The translations under genes and the position numbers were made by a program. Below the pieces are notes generated by a model. The model made no database searches, was not told where the DNA came from, and saw only the letters and a program-made list of their open reading frames with translations. This document shows positions 11,837 to 22,368 of a stretch of DNA of 64,000 nucleotides, one piece after another (positions within the stretch are counted from its first letter, which is position 1; each line of letters begins with the position of its first letter). Origin of the DNA: Forficula auricularia (lineage: Eukaryota; Arthropoda; Insecta; Dermaptera; Forficulidae); contig JALMQS010000187.1 of NCBI GenBank assembly GCA_024734495.1, positions 13,287,952 through 13,351,951 of the forward strand, written 5' to 3'.

Positions 11837-12120
11837 ATTTTCTCTGGAGAGAGACGGACTGGTAGAAATTTTAATTGAATGTAATGGAAGGCAGCCCAGA
11901 GGTAGTGAGGAAAGAAAAAATTAACACATATCAAATAAGGTGTAATTTATTGGAATCCTTCCTCCTTCCTTTCAAACCGACGTTTCGGAGGATTTTCCCC
12001 TCCTTCTTCAGGGTTTCAAAGGGTCAATGAATGAAACAAATAAAATGTTTCCTTCTTCTCTCCACAGTAGTGTTCAAAAACTTTCTTCATTTTTAACAAA
12101 GGCGTAGAAAAACAAAAAAA
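11837..12120 (-). repeat. GAAACGTCGG-family repeat, single copy
   Basis: This is a nearly full half of the foldback at 29736-30330, with the same GAGAGACGGACTGGTAGAAA end. It carries a minus-strand core at 11979-12011: CTGAAGA, A, a GGAGG/CCTCC-type hairpin, GAAACGTCGG. The frame reading through it recurs in every copy at low divergence but has no protein features. Confidence 0.65.
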
Positions 12121-12374
12121 AATTTTTTTCCTCCTTTTCTTAATTAAGTCACGATAAAAAAACATAACATAAAATTTTAGCACCGTTCATATGTATAGAG
12201 TCGTTACGAGGCTAAGACTTTTTGTGGATTTTCTGCGAAAGAACTACCTTAAAGAACCTTATTTGTGTAATAAAATAAAAATTAATTGAAATATAAAACT
12301 AAAGATTTGAGCATCTTCTTTTAGAAAATAATTGGAATGTTTCTCAAAAAATCATTTCGGGTTCAGATTAACAA

Positions 12375-12662
12375 ATCTATTTTAATAGAGAAAGAATTAA
12401 ATTTTAGACAAATTTTAAGCATTTTAGTAGAAATATTACAATTGCAGATATCAGAGGGAAACTTCCAGGGTCCAGAACGCGCTTGGCAGTCAGCTCACAT
12501 CCTCGAGACAAAAACCTCTCTCGAGGGTGTGAGCTGATTGCCCGGAAAGCATTTTAGTTCTCAGGTTCGACTCCTGGGAGGATGATTCCCCTCTGATATC
12601 GCAATTTAATAATATTTCTACTAAAATCTTAAAATTTGTCCTAAAAATTAAATTCTTTCTAT
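12375..12662. repeat. Nested foldback with inner 22-bp hairpin
   Basis: Outer arms (about 12375-12455 and 12585-12662) share TTTTAGTAGAAATATTA and ATATCAGAGGG in inverted form. An inner hairpin pairs CAGTCAGCTCACATCCTCGA at 12487 with its inverse ending at 12540. On the right side, TCAGGTTCGACTCCTGG matches a pol III B box with a paired T-arm-like stem, so a tRNA-like piece is trapped in the foldback. Confidence 0.55.
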
Positions 12663-12677
12663 TAATTGAAATATTTA

Positions 12678-12723
12678 TGAGAAGAAATCATTAGGTTGTC
12701 CTCTGCTTGATGCACATAAACAC

Positions 12724-12767
<44 letters not shown>

Positions 12768-12872
12768 AGTACCCATATAAGGTAAATTCTTCGAAAATAT
12801 AATCTCCAACAAATAAATTATATTTATATATATCAAGCAGAGGAACACCCTATCAATTTCTTCTTATGAATT
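12678..12872. mobile_element. Small MITE, TCCTCTGCTTGATG family, both ends present
   Basis: The left end has AGAAATCATTAGGTTGTCCT then CTGCTTGATGCACATAAACA. The right end has ATATCAAGCAGAGGAACACC then ATCAATTTCTTCT, the same in inverse orientation. A (TA)n tract fills the middle (12727-12764). Related termini occur at 36388, 49755 and 51300-51345. Confidence 0.6.
12727..12764. repeat. (TA)n microsatellite
   Basis: About 19 TA units inside the small MITE. Confidence 0.9.
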
Positions 12873-12944
12873 ATCAATTTCGCTACTCTCGACAAACTAA
12901 ATTCTTTTCAAATAAATATTTATAATAATTTTTTAATTGAAAGT

Positions 12945-13275
12945 AATGGAAGGCAGCCCAGGGGTAGAGAGGAAAGAAAAAAATTAACACATATTAAATA
13001 AGGTGCAATTTATTGGAATCCTTCCCCCTTTCCTTTCAAACTGACGCGACGTTTCGGAGGATTCTTCCCTCCTTCTTCAGGGTTTCAAGGGGTTTGAAGA
13101 GGGAGGGAAGAATCCTTCGAAACGTCGGTTTGAAAGGAAAGGGGGAAGGATTCCAATAAATTGCACCTTATTTAATATGTTAATTTTTCTTTCCTCTCTA
13201 CCCCTGGGCTGCTTTCCATTACTTTCAATTAAAAATTCTACCAGTCCGTCTCTCTCCAGAGAAAATTTCGTTGCA
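12945..13275. repeat. GAAACGTCGG-family foldback, compact
   Basis: Two inverted copies of the GAAACGTCGG family meet near 13088. The left core is on the minus strand at 13048-13080 (CTGAAGA form). The right core is on the plus strand at 13094-13126 (TTGAAGA form, ending GAAACGTC). The outer arms contain GGAAGGCAGCCCAGG on the left and its inverse on the right, with GAGAGACGGACTGG at the far right end. A third scrap of the family lies at 13380-13427. Confidence 0.7.
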
Positions 13276-13286
13276 AAATTAATTTT

Positions 13287-13339
13287 TTAACGAGAATTGT
13301 TTTGATCGCGCGATCGGCGATCAAAACAATTCTCGTTAA
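13287..13339. repeat. Perfect 23-bp inverted repeat, 7-base loop
   Basis: TTAACGAGAATTGTTTTGAT plus CGC is followed by GCGATCG and then the exact inverse. No mismatch is visible. It sits right at the edge of the GAAACGTCGG foldback. Confidence 0.85.
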
Positions 13340-13429
13340 TGTGTTAATTATTCTTTAATATATTAATGAGAAAATTATAATTGAATGTAATGGAAGGCAG
13401 CCCAGAGGTAGTGAGGAAAGAAAAAACTA

Positions 13430-14827
13430 CTATATCCTCTTAATGAATGGATTGTTTCCAAGCAATTGATCTTTTATCCCCTCTACTAGAAATAATCGCC
13501 CAAATATGTTTTTTTATTTTTTATCAAAACTACGAGGTTAATAATTAAAAATTTTTTAAGTTAGTCCGAATATATTATTCTAATAAATATTAGTTTTTCA
13601 TCAAGATAGTGAAAGTACTTCAATGAAAAATAATAAAATAATGATCATTTTCCCACCCTTTCCCAATCTACCATATGTAAAAAATTTCATTTTTAATCGC
13701 AATTATTTCATGTTTGGTGTGGTAAATCGTCTTCAAATTTTAACAATGTGTTTATTCTGCTTTTAATGACTTATATTCCAAGTTTCGAAGACTTCTTGAA
13801 TTTTTTCATTTGTGAAAGAACTACCTTAAATAAATTCCAGGAGAAAACAAATTAACACTAGGCATTAATTTGAGATTTATTTTCAAATGCATTTTTAAAA
13901 AATCTATTTTGATATAAAGAAGAAATCCTGAGCAATTTTGTAACTCTCTGTATATTCCAAAAGATAAATCACATAAGCCTGTCCCGCATATGGGTAATTA
14001 ATGCATACCCCCATGAACCAACCTAATTAGATTAAAAATTAATTAACCAGTTTATATGTCGCTGATCGTTTATTTATAACCAAATGATAAGCAGGTGAAA
14101 AATGGGATTGAATCTCGCGAACAGATTATTAGTAGCATCCTCAAAAGTGGTGGATGAAAGCAAAAAGCAAACAAACAAATCCCAAATGGGATTGAGAGAA
14201 CGGGTTCCACAAAAGAGAGAAAGTAAAATTCGAGAGAAAAAGGAATCCGGATTCTGAGGCTAAAAAATGGCCCCCTACCACACCAAAGTCGACTCTTTTA
14301 TTGAGCCGACAGGGCGGAGGGTGAATCCTAATCTTTATCAGCTTTGGGCCTATTTTAGCCCTCCATTTGCATGTCACTCAAATGTCCATCTTGCACTAAA
14401 AAAAGGAGGATAAAAGCTATTGGAAAACCTTCGAAGAATGGTAAAGTATATGAGTCGAGGAATGAATACAATAAAGCTTTTTACAAGGTTTTTTTTGGAC
14501 GAGGATTAAATTAATGTTATTTTTATTTTTATTCAATACTGCTCTGCCGTGCAGACCGGAGTATTGAATTCACACCATTTTTTTTTTTTTTTTTTATTAA
14601 TTTATTATTTTCTTTTTCAAAGTGCTTATAAAAAAAGAAATCAAAGAGATTGAACGTTAAATTTTTATTAAAATCACACCTCATTATTTACAACTATTTA
14701 TTTAACATAGCAATAAAAAATAAAATATCGTATAACTATAACGTTTCGATCGTTCTCAAATATGAGTAAGCATCCAATCCGATTTTCTTTTAACTGATTT
14801 GGCCATGCCATTGTCCAGCTTTATATA
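13430..14827. other. Non-repetitive spacer, possible regulatory DNA
   Basis: I see no recurrence of 13960-14400 elsewhere in the window. That stretch is less AT-rich than its flanks and contains GGTAATTAATGCATAC, CTAATTAGATTA, AATTAATTAACC and ATTTGCATGTCAC, which resemble homeodomain and POU binding sites. A hairpin of ATTCAATACT and AGTATTGAAT lies at 14530-14570. The 78-codon minus frame at 14141-14377 has no motif I recognise. Confidence 0.35.
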
Positions 14828-15035
14828 CGAGCCCCGTCCCATCTCAATTGACTCACCAATATTTTTTCTTTTTAAATAAAATTATGCTAATTCACGGTAA
14901 ATTTAATTTAAATATTTATTTTTATTATCATTTGGAACAACATTTTAAACAATTTAAAACATTTTATTGTAACATTTAACTTAAAATTATTTTTTAATTG
15001 TTAAAAACAAGGAAAACATACAAAATCCAAAACCT

Positions 15036-16110
15036 TTACCACTGTGTGACGTCGCGTTTATTTTTAATTACGGCTTGAATTCTTTTGGGCAACGTACTTA
15101 TTAAGTTTTGACACTCATCTTGAGTGAAAGTATCCCAAATATTTTGAAGTTTATGTTTTAATTCGACTACGTTTCTAGCTGGTTGTATTCGTAATAGCTT
15201 TCTCATTGTGCGCCAAAGAGTTTCTTTGGTGACAAGTCGGGACTGTTTGCCACCCACTCCAAAAGGAACATTATGATCAGAAAGCCATTTTAAAGATTTT
15301 CTTGATATATGGCAGGCCGCCCCGTCTTGTTGGAACACAAAATTATTATTATTATTCTGCAATGCATCTGCCATTGTTGGAAGTAACGATTTTTTTTAAA
15401 TCTCTAAATATTTATTGGTGTTTACAATTCCATCAATGAAGTGAAGTTTTCCAACACCTCTAGCAGACATTGAACCCCATCCCATAAATGAAGCAGGAAA
15501 TTTTACTTTCTTTTTTAAACAATCTGAATTTAAAGCTTCATTTTTCTGATGAATAACTCTGTTTAGATAGTCCACAACACAAACTTCAAAACGAGACTCA
15601 TCACTCCAATGGACACTATTCCATTCATCACTCGTCCAATTAAGGTGACTTTTAGCCCATTTAAGCCGGTTTTTCTTTTGTTTTAATGTCAAGAGTGGCT
15701 TTTCTTTCGCCAAAAAAAATTAGTAAAATTACAAAAAAAAAATTTGGAATAAGATGCAATCAAATTACCTTGTAAGTTTTAAAACCTAACTTAAGGGCTT
15801 CATTATGGCTTGAAACACTTCGCCCCACAGCATCGCTCCAAAGACAAGATAATTCACCATAGTTCGAACGCCTGTTTTTTCTAATAATCTTCTACAATGC
15901 CCGTCTATCAGCATCTGATATTTTGGATTTCGACGTATACCGAGGTTTTGAAGCTATTGTACCCGTTGTTTTATAAACTCGAATAATATTTCTGACAGTA
16001 AACTTTGATAAATTAACTAGATCGCCAATTTCCGCGTTTGATTTTCCCTTTTTAAATAAATTGATAATAATTGAGCGAATTTTTTCATCAACAACCCTTT
16101 CACGAGTCAT
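15036..16110 (-). pseudogene. Tc1-family transposase with one intron, degenerate
   Basis: The gene starts MTRERVVDEK (16110-16108). A helix-turn-helix follows (KGKSNAEIGDLVNLSKFTVR). Exon 1 continues in frame past a TAG at 15892-15894 to 15769. A 58-base intron (15768-15711) removes the break and exon 2 starts AKEKPLLTLKQ in frame. Exon 2 has a TAA at 15396-15398, after which the same frame continues. Catalytic residues are D in HWSDESRF, D in FQQDGAACH and E in KETLW. Two nearby small indels (about 15262 and 15228) put the stretch between VP and KE out of frame, so the WVANSPDLSP-type sequence is read wrongly. Restoring the count of 34 residues would make it DD34E. It is a dead gene of normal size. 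Confidence 0.88.
15711..15768 (-). other. Intron in Tc1 transposase, acceptor mutated
   Basis: The minus-strand sequence begins AAG|GTAATTTG, has a TTACTAAT branch-point-like motif and a T-rich tract, and ends TTTTTTTG where AG is expected. Exon frames on both sides join exactly at this point (TYK then AKEKPL). The single wrong base at the acceptor is probably a mutation after insertion. Confidence 0.7.
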
Positions 16111-16435
16111 TTTTACTAATAATAAACAAAACAAACTTTCTTTTGTTGGAAAAAGGCAAAGCCTACTTGATTATTTCCAATATTCAAAGATTCTTAAAAA
16201 AAAATTCGTGAAAAGCAAAGAACTATTTTTTATATAAAAATATGTTTTTAACAAATAAAAAATAATTTTAAGTTAAATGTTACTATAAAATTTTTTAAAT
16301 TGTTTAAAGTGTTGTTCCAAATGATAATAAAAATAAATATTTAAATTATATTTACCGTGAATTAGCATAATTTTATTTAAAAAGAAAAAATATTGGTGGG
16401 CCAATTGAGATGGGACGGGGCTCGTAGTCTGTGAG

Positions 16436-17000
16436 CAGTGGCGTAGCGGGAAAATTTTTATGGGTCAATCCCAAGGCATAATATTTAGTGGGCATTTTTT
16501 TTTAATAAAACAAATAGTCCAGTTACCTAAATTGTGTTTTTACCCGGAAACTTTTGGGCTAGTTATAATTTCTTCGACCCTTTATGTTTTTGGGTGTGCC
16601 GAATTCGAATCTGAGGTTTGCTAAAAAACTTCGTAACGGAACATTGTCAAAAATTTCAAAAAAGTTTTAAAAATCTCATTTTTTTGGCAATTTTTTGCTT
16701 ATAACTCGAAAACTATCAACTTTTCTGTTTCTTAAAATCCCAAAAACTCGTACTTTTTTCGATTTTTGTAGGAAATTTTATGAACTTTTATTTTGAAAAG
16801 GAAGGCTAATTACGAAAAGTTGATAGTTTTCTAGTTATAAGCAAAAAACCGCCAAAAAATGAGATTTTTACCTTTTTTGGCATTTTTGATAATGTTCCGT
16901 CACGAAATTTTGTTAACAAACCTCAGATTCGGATTCAGCACACCACAAAACATATGAAATCAAGAAATCAAAAGTACCCTAAAACTTTCTCGCGAGGGGG
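16436..17000. repeat. Inverted-repeat element with CAGTGGCGTAGC end
   Basis: CAGTGGCGTAGCGGG starts just outside the Tc1 element and resembles the terminus of common non-autonomous DNA transposons. Arms at about 16541-16725 and 16808-16985 mirror each other: TTATAACTCGAAAACTATCA on the left, TTGATAGTTTTCTAGTTATA on the right, and GGTGTGCCGAATTCGAATC against GATTCGGATTCAGCACACC. A matching right terminus was not found. Confidence 0.55.
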
Positions 17001-17441
17001 TCTTTAGCGAAAATCTTTCACTTTTTTCTTAATTAATAAATGTGCGGGGGGCGATTCTTTCATTAGAATCCGATCAAGGAAAATACCTAAAAAGGGCGTG
17101 GATAGAATTATCTCATTTCTTCCTTTATAGCTAAGGAAATGCAAATATAATTCAAAACCTATTCTACTAGTAAATATTCGATTTATAATTTCTATTATTC
17201 TAGGAATGGCCTTTTGCTCTTGGATCAAAATTATACTCGTTATAGAGAGAGCAAATATTTAATTGAACTTCAATAAAATTCAGACAATAATGTGAAAAAA
17301 AATACTTGTTCTAACTGCGGAACGGACTGGGTCGCGAAAATTGTAAATTCATAAAAAGAAATCGTCTTAGAAGGTTTGTTCTGTAGAAAAATATTTGTAT
17401 TTTCAATGAGGAGAACTGTTTAGATTTTGGGGTTTCTAAGC
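17001..17441. other. AT-rich spacer
   Basis: Nothing recognised. The 74-codon minus frame at 17004-17228 has no supporting feature. Confidence 0.4.
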
Positions 17442-17664
17442 CAGTGTTTCTCAACCTGTGTGCCGCGAGAGATTGTCAAATGTGCCGCGAGCGTTTTAAA
17501 CAAATAATTGAAATTGGATAGGTTTTGTAACTTTGAAATAGTATTTTTAATTACTTCATTCTTTTTTTTGTATCATGTAACGTTTACTTTTTTATATATT
17601 TTGGTCGCAAATGATTCCAGATATTTTTAGTGTGCCGGCAACCAAAAAAGGCTGAGAATCACTG
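17442..17664. mobile_element. hAT-like MITE, 223 bp
   Basis: The left end is CAGTGTTTCTCAACCTGTG and the right end is the inverted GGCTGAGAATCACTG. GTGCCGCGAG occurs twice near the left end. The 8 bases on the two sides do not match, so the target duplication has decayed or one end is imprecise. Confidence 0.6.
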
Positions 17665-17839
17665 CTATAGAATATAGTATTGTGAAGCATTGCGATGGGT
17701 ACATTTCAGATAGGATGTCTTTGTTCGAAATTTATTTGTAAAGGATTCTGGGAATACCTATTAAAGTAATTTGTGTAAGGGTTTTAGACTGTATAAATTT
17801 AGACAAAAGAAGAGCATATATAAAGTTAATTCGAAGATG

Positions 17840-17970
17840 AGAAAAGAGGAACAAATGTTTAGTAAAGAATGAATCTCCAAAATAATTTAGAAGATTTTTA
17901 AATTTTTTTAATTTTATTTCCACTTTGTGAAACACCACTATAATCCGTTAAATAATTCCTGTGTATAAAT
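17840..17970 (-). repeat. Partial copy of the 37.7 kb foldback
   Basis: AATCTCCAAAATAATTTAGA through GTGAAACACCACTATAATCC matches the right half of the foldback at 37754-38068. Only one arm is present and no core remains. Confidence 0.6.
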
Positions 17971-18792
17971 TTACAGTTTGTTTTTATTTAGTTTATGAGT
18001 TACATTACTCTTATAGAAGGAGATATATACATATATAAACAGACAGATATTTTAGCGACATTAATAGTGTCCCGTTTTCATTTTGAAAGCAACTCTAAAA
18101 AAATGATTAAATTGAATTAAAATTTCGGATGCATTATAATTAATTAAACAGCTTAAACAATCTGGCTTTTAGTCTCATTAATTACTAGGGGGCAAGTGGG
18201 GAAGTGAGAGGATCGTAAATGGAAATATGTGCTGAAGATAAAGTAACTTTTTGATCATAAATTCAGTGAATCGCAAGTCAAATACAATTAAAGGAGATAA
18301 TATAGAAGAGGAAGAGGGGTAATATAAATCCTCTATCATGAATCAATTCTCTATCGCACCCACTTGCGTTCTTTCGAGCAGTTAAATGCCTTTCAATCAT
18401 TCCCGGATATGAATAAAATATAGACATAACAAATAGATATATCGCACAATAACATTTACTTTTATTCTATTGGCAATGGGGAAGAATTTTTTTATTTTTT
18501 TTTACCTCTAAAAGCATCCAATTGCGTTCCATTCGATTTGGGAATTCGAATTTAATAGAATAGAAATATATTTTATTAAAATTAATTATAGGAATTCAAT
18601 ATTGATGGCATTGCGTTTTGCCATTATTCTATATTAAGTATATAATTAGCGGAGGCGTAGAGATTATGGGAGAAGGAATTCATCAGAGGATTCAAGAGAC
18701 CCATCAGCGTAAAGTTAAATTAAATTTAAATAATTCGCTTCACTACTGCACTGGCCTTTTATTTTTAATTTATAAATATTTATTTGATTTTT
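17971..18792. other. AT-rich spacer, no repeat recognised
   Basis: It contains several ATTA/TAATTAAT clusters (18130-18190). No coding or mobile signature is visible. Confidence 0.35.
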
Positions 18793-19384
18793 AACCAACT
18801 TCAAAAAAGGAGGAGGTTCTCAATTCGAGTGATTTTTTTTGTGTGTGTTGTGTGTGTGTGTCTATGTTACCTCATATCTCCGCCAATTGTGAACCGATTT
18901 TGATGATTTTTTTTGCATTGGGTTCAGTATAGCTTCGTTTTTTTCATTGGTATTGGACCTTTTTTGATATGTTTGTTCAGACATAACTTCTTTGTTTATA
19001 AACCAATTTTAATGATTCATTTTTATTGGAAAGAGGTTACCTTAGGGGTGGTACCATATTAATTTGGTCAAGTTCTGAAGATTTACCAACTTCAAAAAAG
19101 GAGGAGGTTCTCAATTCGAGTGATTTTTTTTTGTGTGTGTATGTGTGTGTGTGTCTATGTTACTCTCATATCTCCGCCAACCATGAACCGATTTTGATGA
19201 TTTTTTTTGCATTGGGTTCAGTATAGCTTCCGTTTTTTTTCACTAGTATTGACCTTTTTTGATATGTTTGTTCAGACATAACTTCTTTGTTTATAAACCA
19301 ATTTTAATGATTCATTTTTTATTGGAAAGAGGTTACCTTAGGGGTGGTACCATATTAATTTGGTCAAGTTCTGAAGATTTTACT
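18793..19384 (+). repeat. Tandem pair of ACTTCAAAAAAGGAGG repeats, period 292
   Basis: Two near-identical units start at 18793 and 19085. Each has ACCAACTTCAAAAAAGGAGG, a GT microsatellite, TATCTCCGCCAA, and ends GGTACCATATTAATTTGG. A third copy lies in inverse orientation at 38277-38645. The downstream part of the repeat resumes at 19583 after an insertion. The 66-codon frame at 19026-19226 lies across the unit junction and is not a gene. Confidence 0.8.
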
Positions 19385-19582
19385 TATGGAAAGTGGTGTA
19401 GGTTTTAGGTGAAACATGATGTTAATTAATAGAGTAAAGGTGTAGTTTCACAGTGAATGAAATAAAACTCAAAGAGGTTTATATAAACTTCAATATATTT
19501 CGGACTAATAATCCGAGAAGTATATTGAGTTTTATTTCAATCACTGTGAAACTACACACCCTTTACTCTATTAATTAAGTTG
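19379..19582. mobile_element. Palindromic insertion with 7-bp duplication
   Basis: TGAAGAT at 19372-19378 is repeated at 19583-19589, and the host repeat (compare 38277-38345) continues on both sides. The insert has a GGAAAGTGGTGTAGG head, then arms 19421-19472 and 19523-19579 (TTAATTAATAGAGTAAAGG and its inverse) with the TTTCACA/AATAAAAC signature. The core is a CGGA/TCCG hairpin before GAAAT. A clean empty-site comparison shows it moved as a unit. Confidence 0.7.
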
Positions 19583-20518
19583 TGAAGATATGATCAATGA
19601 CGAAATAACGTAAATCTCCAATTCTTATGACCAAATAATCGAAATTATAATAAATAGGAGTTTCAGTCGAATAAAAATTGTTCTTACATAGCAACTATTA
19701 AAATAGTAATAATGAAAAAAGGAATAAATAAAGATGATTCGAGAATCTTTGGAATAATCCAATTCTATAAGAGCTCTCAATATATAAGATAATAACTAAG
19801 AGTAGCTTGCTTATAGCAATAGAATTAGGAGAAATTTAAAATTTTCTTATAGGGCAGTCTGATTCATTGTGGAATATGGTCGATTTCCATCTCAGGGACT
19901 GTGGAGTTGAAATCACAAGAATTAATTCCTGAATCCTACTGTCACTCACACAAAGCAGTATCCAAATGGAGAGAAGGTGCCAAAATATATTTTAAAAAAT
20001 CTAATGCTAAATTTAAAAAATAGCAAAAATGATGCTGTATTCGAAGAAATTTGCAAAAAAAAAGCGAAGTTTAAAATAAAATTTCAAAAAATGAAGGGAA
20101 CTTTTTTTCGACAACATCCTTTGGTTGAAAAGTAACCAACCTCCACTCCAGAATTAGTAAATTTGTGAATTATTTTTTCCATAATTTTAAATCGTTTTCC
20201 ATTGCTTAAAAAACTCCTAAAAATAGTGAAAGTTCTCCACTCAGTCATTTTAACTCGAAATTAATTTTAAAAATTAAACCTAATTCGGCTGGAAGAGGTC
20301 TTTACAGAGATACATCTAACTAAATGAAAAAAAAAAATATTTTGACCCAACATAAAATTTGACCCTCCCCAAATTAATCATTCGATTAAAATTCTTCCAG
20401 AACTTAAATGACTTAATTTTTAAATTATTTTTAAATTGAAATGTTTTTGTAGTCACAAACCAATAAAAGACAATAAATTTATTTACAATTATTTTTTATT
20501 TTATTAATTCACTAAACA

Positions 20519-20549
20519 GTTTCGGTCACCACTGATTGACCATCTTCAG
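20519..20549 (-). ncRNA. Hammerhead-like core (right arm)
   Basis: Inverse copy of 7126-7156 with the same hairpin and the same TGT after GAAAC. The base changes between the arms leave the hairpin intact. Confidence 0.3.
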
Positions 20550-21164
20550 TAGTAGATACTAAAATTTGAAAAATGAAAGATTTCGTTAATTTTTTTTAAA
20601 ACAATTACATAATACTACAATTACAGAAGTTTGAATTCAAAATTTTATATAAAATGTGGAATTTTTGAAATGCGAGAAAATGAATAAATATGTATTTAAA
20701 ATTTAGATTTCAAGTTTTTATCCTATTTATTTTACGAGCTACAATGCTCCGATAGAAACTGTAGCGACAATATAATTGCGGAAATAAGTTTATATACAAA
20801 ACCCCAATGTACTGTCAGCCTGTTTGTTATGTTTTCACGAAAAACTAAGCAACAAATCTATCTGTCTATGTCTATGTGAATTATTCCATTCATGGAAAGA
20901 CAAATTTAAAGTTACGACCTGCTTAAATGAGATTCACTATCGTGAGCCCCCATTTTCCTTTCACAGACCCCCAATTTGTTTATTCATTGGCATGGACCCC
21001 TGCAGGCAACTTGACCCCTGGGCTTAAGAAATCAATGAAAAAACTTTGGAAATATCGAAATGTTAATAAAGTAGACAGGTTGGTCCGTATTGTCTAGTTG
21101 ATACAAAATAATAGTAACAATTAGTTTTTTGAAATCACAAAAAATATTTTTTGGAGGATTTCAG

Positions 21165-21206
21165 GAGAAACGATAGTTAAAGAATTCCTGGACTATAAAC
21201 CTACAG
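21165..21206 (+). CDS. Small exon candidate, right arm
   Basis: An acceptor TTTCAG precedes GAGAAACGATAGTTAAAG, and the block ends CTACAG|GTGAGT, a near-perfect donor. One frame is open (ETIVKEFLDYKPT) and ends in phase 1. The next block (21693) starts with two bases that complete a codon in its long frame, so the two join in frame. The mirrored copy is at about 6474-6515 on the minus strand. I do not recognise the protein. Confidence 0.3.
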
Positions 21207-21692
21207 GTGAGTGCAGTACAGTATGAATTTAAGATAAAAAAACATATCTCCCTTGAATTCCCCAAAAGGGAGAGGAGAAATTCGTGTCATTTCTCTTTTA
21301 ATCGCTTTATAAAATGTTTTTATTAATTTTTAACTTTTTTTTAATTCTGTTAGAAAATTTATAATTAAACAAATCAGTTCTGTTTTAGAAAAGTTTAAAT
21401 TAAATAATTTCCATTCATTTTGTACCTTTATAAAAGTTACGATAAAAATAATCTATTGAGGTCGTGCAGTGTCGTGGTTTCGCATTTGATAAAAAACAAT
21501 TAGATGAAGGAATAACAACAAAGTGGTACCTAAAGTAATTTCAAAATTAAATTATAATTAAAATGAATAAATAAATAAATAAATAGATACTAAATAAACT
21601 TTCTTTGACATATAATTTCATTTTAAATAATAAATCTTTTTTTTTTAATTATTAACCCTGATGCATTTATTCTTTTGAATTGAATTCTTAAG

Positions 21693-21985
21693 AGAAATTA
21701 CATACTCATAAAAAACTGGTGAACTGCTTTTGGGCCTTGTATACCGAGGTTTCTATACTGGTATATGTTCAAAATTGTCCCAATTTTTCACTGGTCAAAT
21801 CAGTAATTTCATCAGCGCACTCGGACGCCTATTGTCGGCATTTGAAACTTCACTCCCCACCACCTTTTTGCTCTCGAGCCCCTGGCTTATGCTCCCACTC
21901 GTTCTTATTCATACAACTACCACAGGGTAAACATCTCTTAAAATTACTCTATGTGTGTTATTTGCTGGTTGTATGGGCCTGAAAG
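21693..21985 (+). CDS. Exon-like block A, right arm (unknown product)
   Basis: After acceptor TTCTTAAG the frame runs KLHTHKKLVNCFWALY and on for about 96 codons to a TGA at 21980-21982. The donor AAAG|GTAAGAAT follows at 21985/21986. A second open frame on the same strand (GLVYRGFYTGICSKL) is bounded by stops and has no in-frame acceptor. The block is clearly GC-richer than its flanks. The stop only three bases before a good donor is odd. It could be a true C-terminus, or a sign that the model is wrong or the gene is dead. Confidence 0.3.
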
Positions 21986-22066
21986 GTAAGAATATTCTGA
22001 TAGCTAAAATTCATATCCTATACGTGTTCTCATTTCTTTAATTATTTTTCTCTTTTATTCTGAAAG

Positions 22067-22297
22067 GTTCTGCAATGTAAATGTTTTTTGGCGCCCGCTC
22101 GCTTGGTGACCAACAAAACCTATACGCTCCTTTGCCCTAATAAGCGGCAAGAAACTTTCTTTCTGGACAAATACAGAAAGGGCATTTTGGCGCTCAATAT
22201 CTTGAGCAGCGCCCACAGCCCACACACGTTCAATCCAATTTTATGCAAGGCATCGCGGAACGGGAACCAGGCTCCAAATGGCCTGTACCTTTCCTAA
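22067..22297 (+). CDS. Exon-like block B with poly(A) signal, right arm
   Basis: A consensus acceptor (pyrimidine tract ending TTCTGAAAG) lies 81 bases after the block A donor. One frame (APARLVTNKTYTLLCPNK) is open to TAA at 22295-22297. Another (NFLSGQIQKGHFGAQYLEQ) is open from 22142 to beyond 22340. AATAAA at 22363-22368 closes the transcript-like unit. If block A ends at its TGA, this is 3' untranslated sequence. The product is unknown. Confidence 0.3.
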   Translation, partial: VLQCKCFLAPARLVTNKTYTLLCPNKRQETFFLDKYRKGILALNILSSAHSPHTFNPILCKASRNGNQAPNGLYLS

Positions 22298-22362
22298 ACA
22301 CTCTTCTTGATCCATCTACACCACTCCACAAAATATAAAACCTTCCCTTTTGTTAATTACTG

Positions 22363-22368
22363 AATAAA
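22363..22368 (+). terminator. Poly(A) signal AATAAA
   Basis: Canonical hexamer about 65 bases after the stop of block B. Its left-arm mirror is at 5319-5324. Confidence 0.4.

Larger units (their letters stand above)
14828..16424 (-). mobile_element. Tc1-like DNA transposon, complete ends, 1597 bp
   Basis: Both ends carry CGAGCCCCGTCCCATCTCAA in inverted orientation and each is flanked by TA (14826-14827 and 16425-16426). The inverted repeats extend to about 180 bp on each side (14828-15010 and 16243-16424). The transposase gene inside is on the minus strand and is disabled. Confidence 0.93.

Noticed and set aside
15223..15275. Novel linker in the Tc1 transposase (FGVGGKQSRLVT)
   Set aside because: The adjacent frame gives the standard WVANSPDLSP-type block, so this is a frameshifted stretch and not a new sequence.
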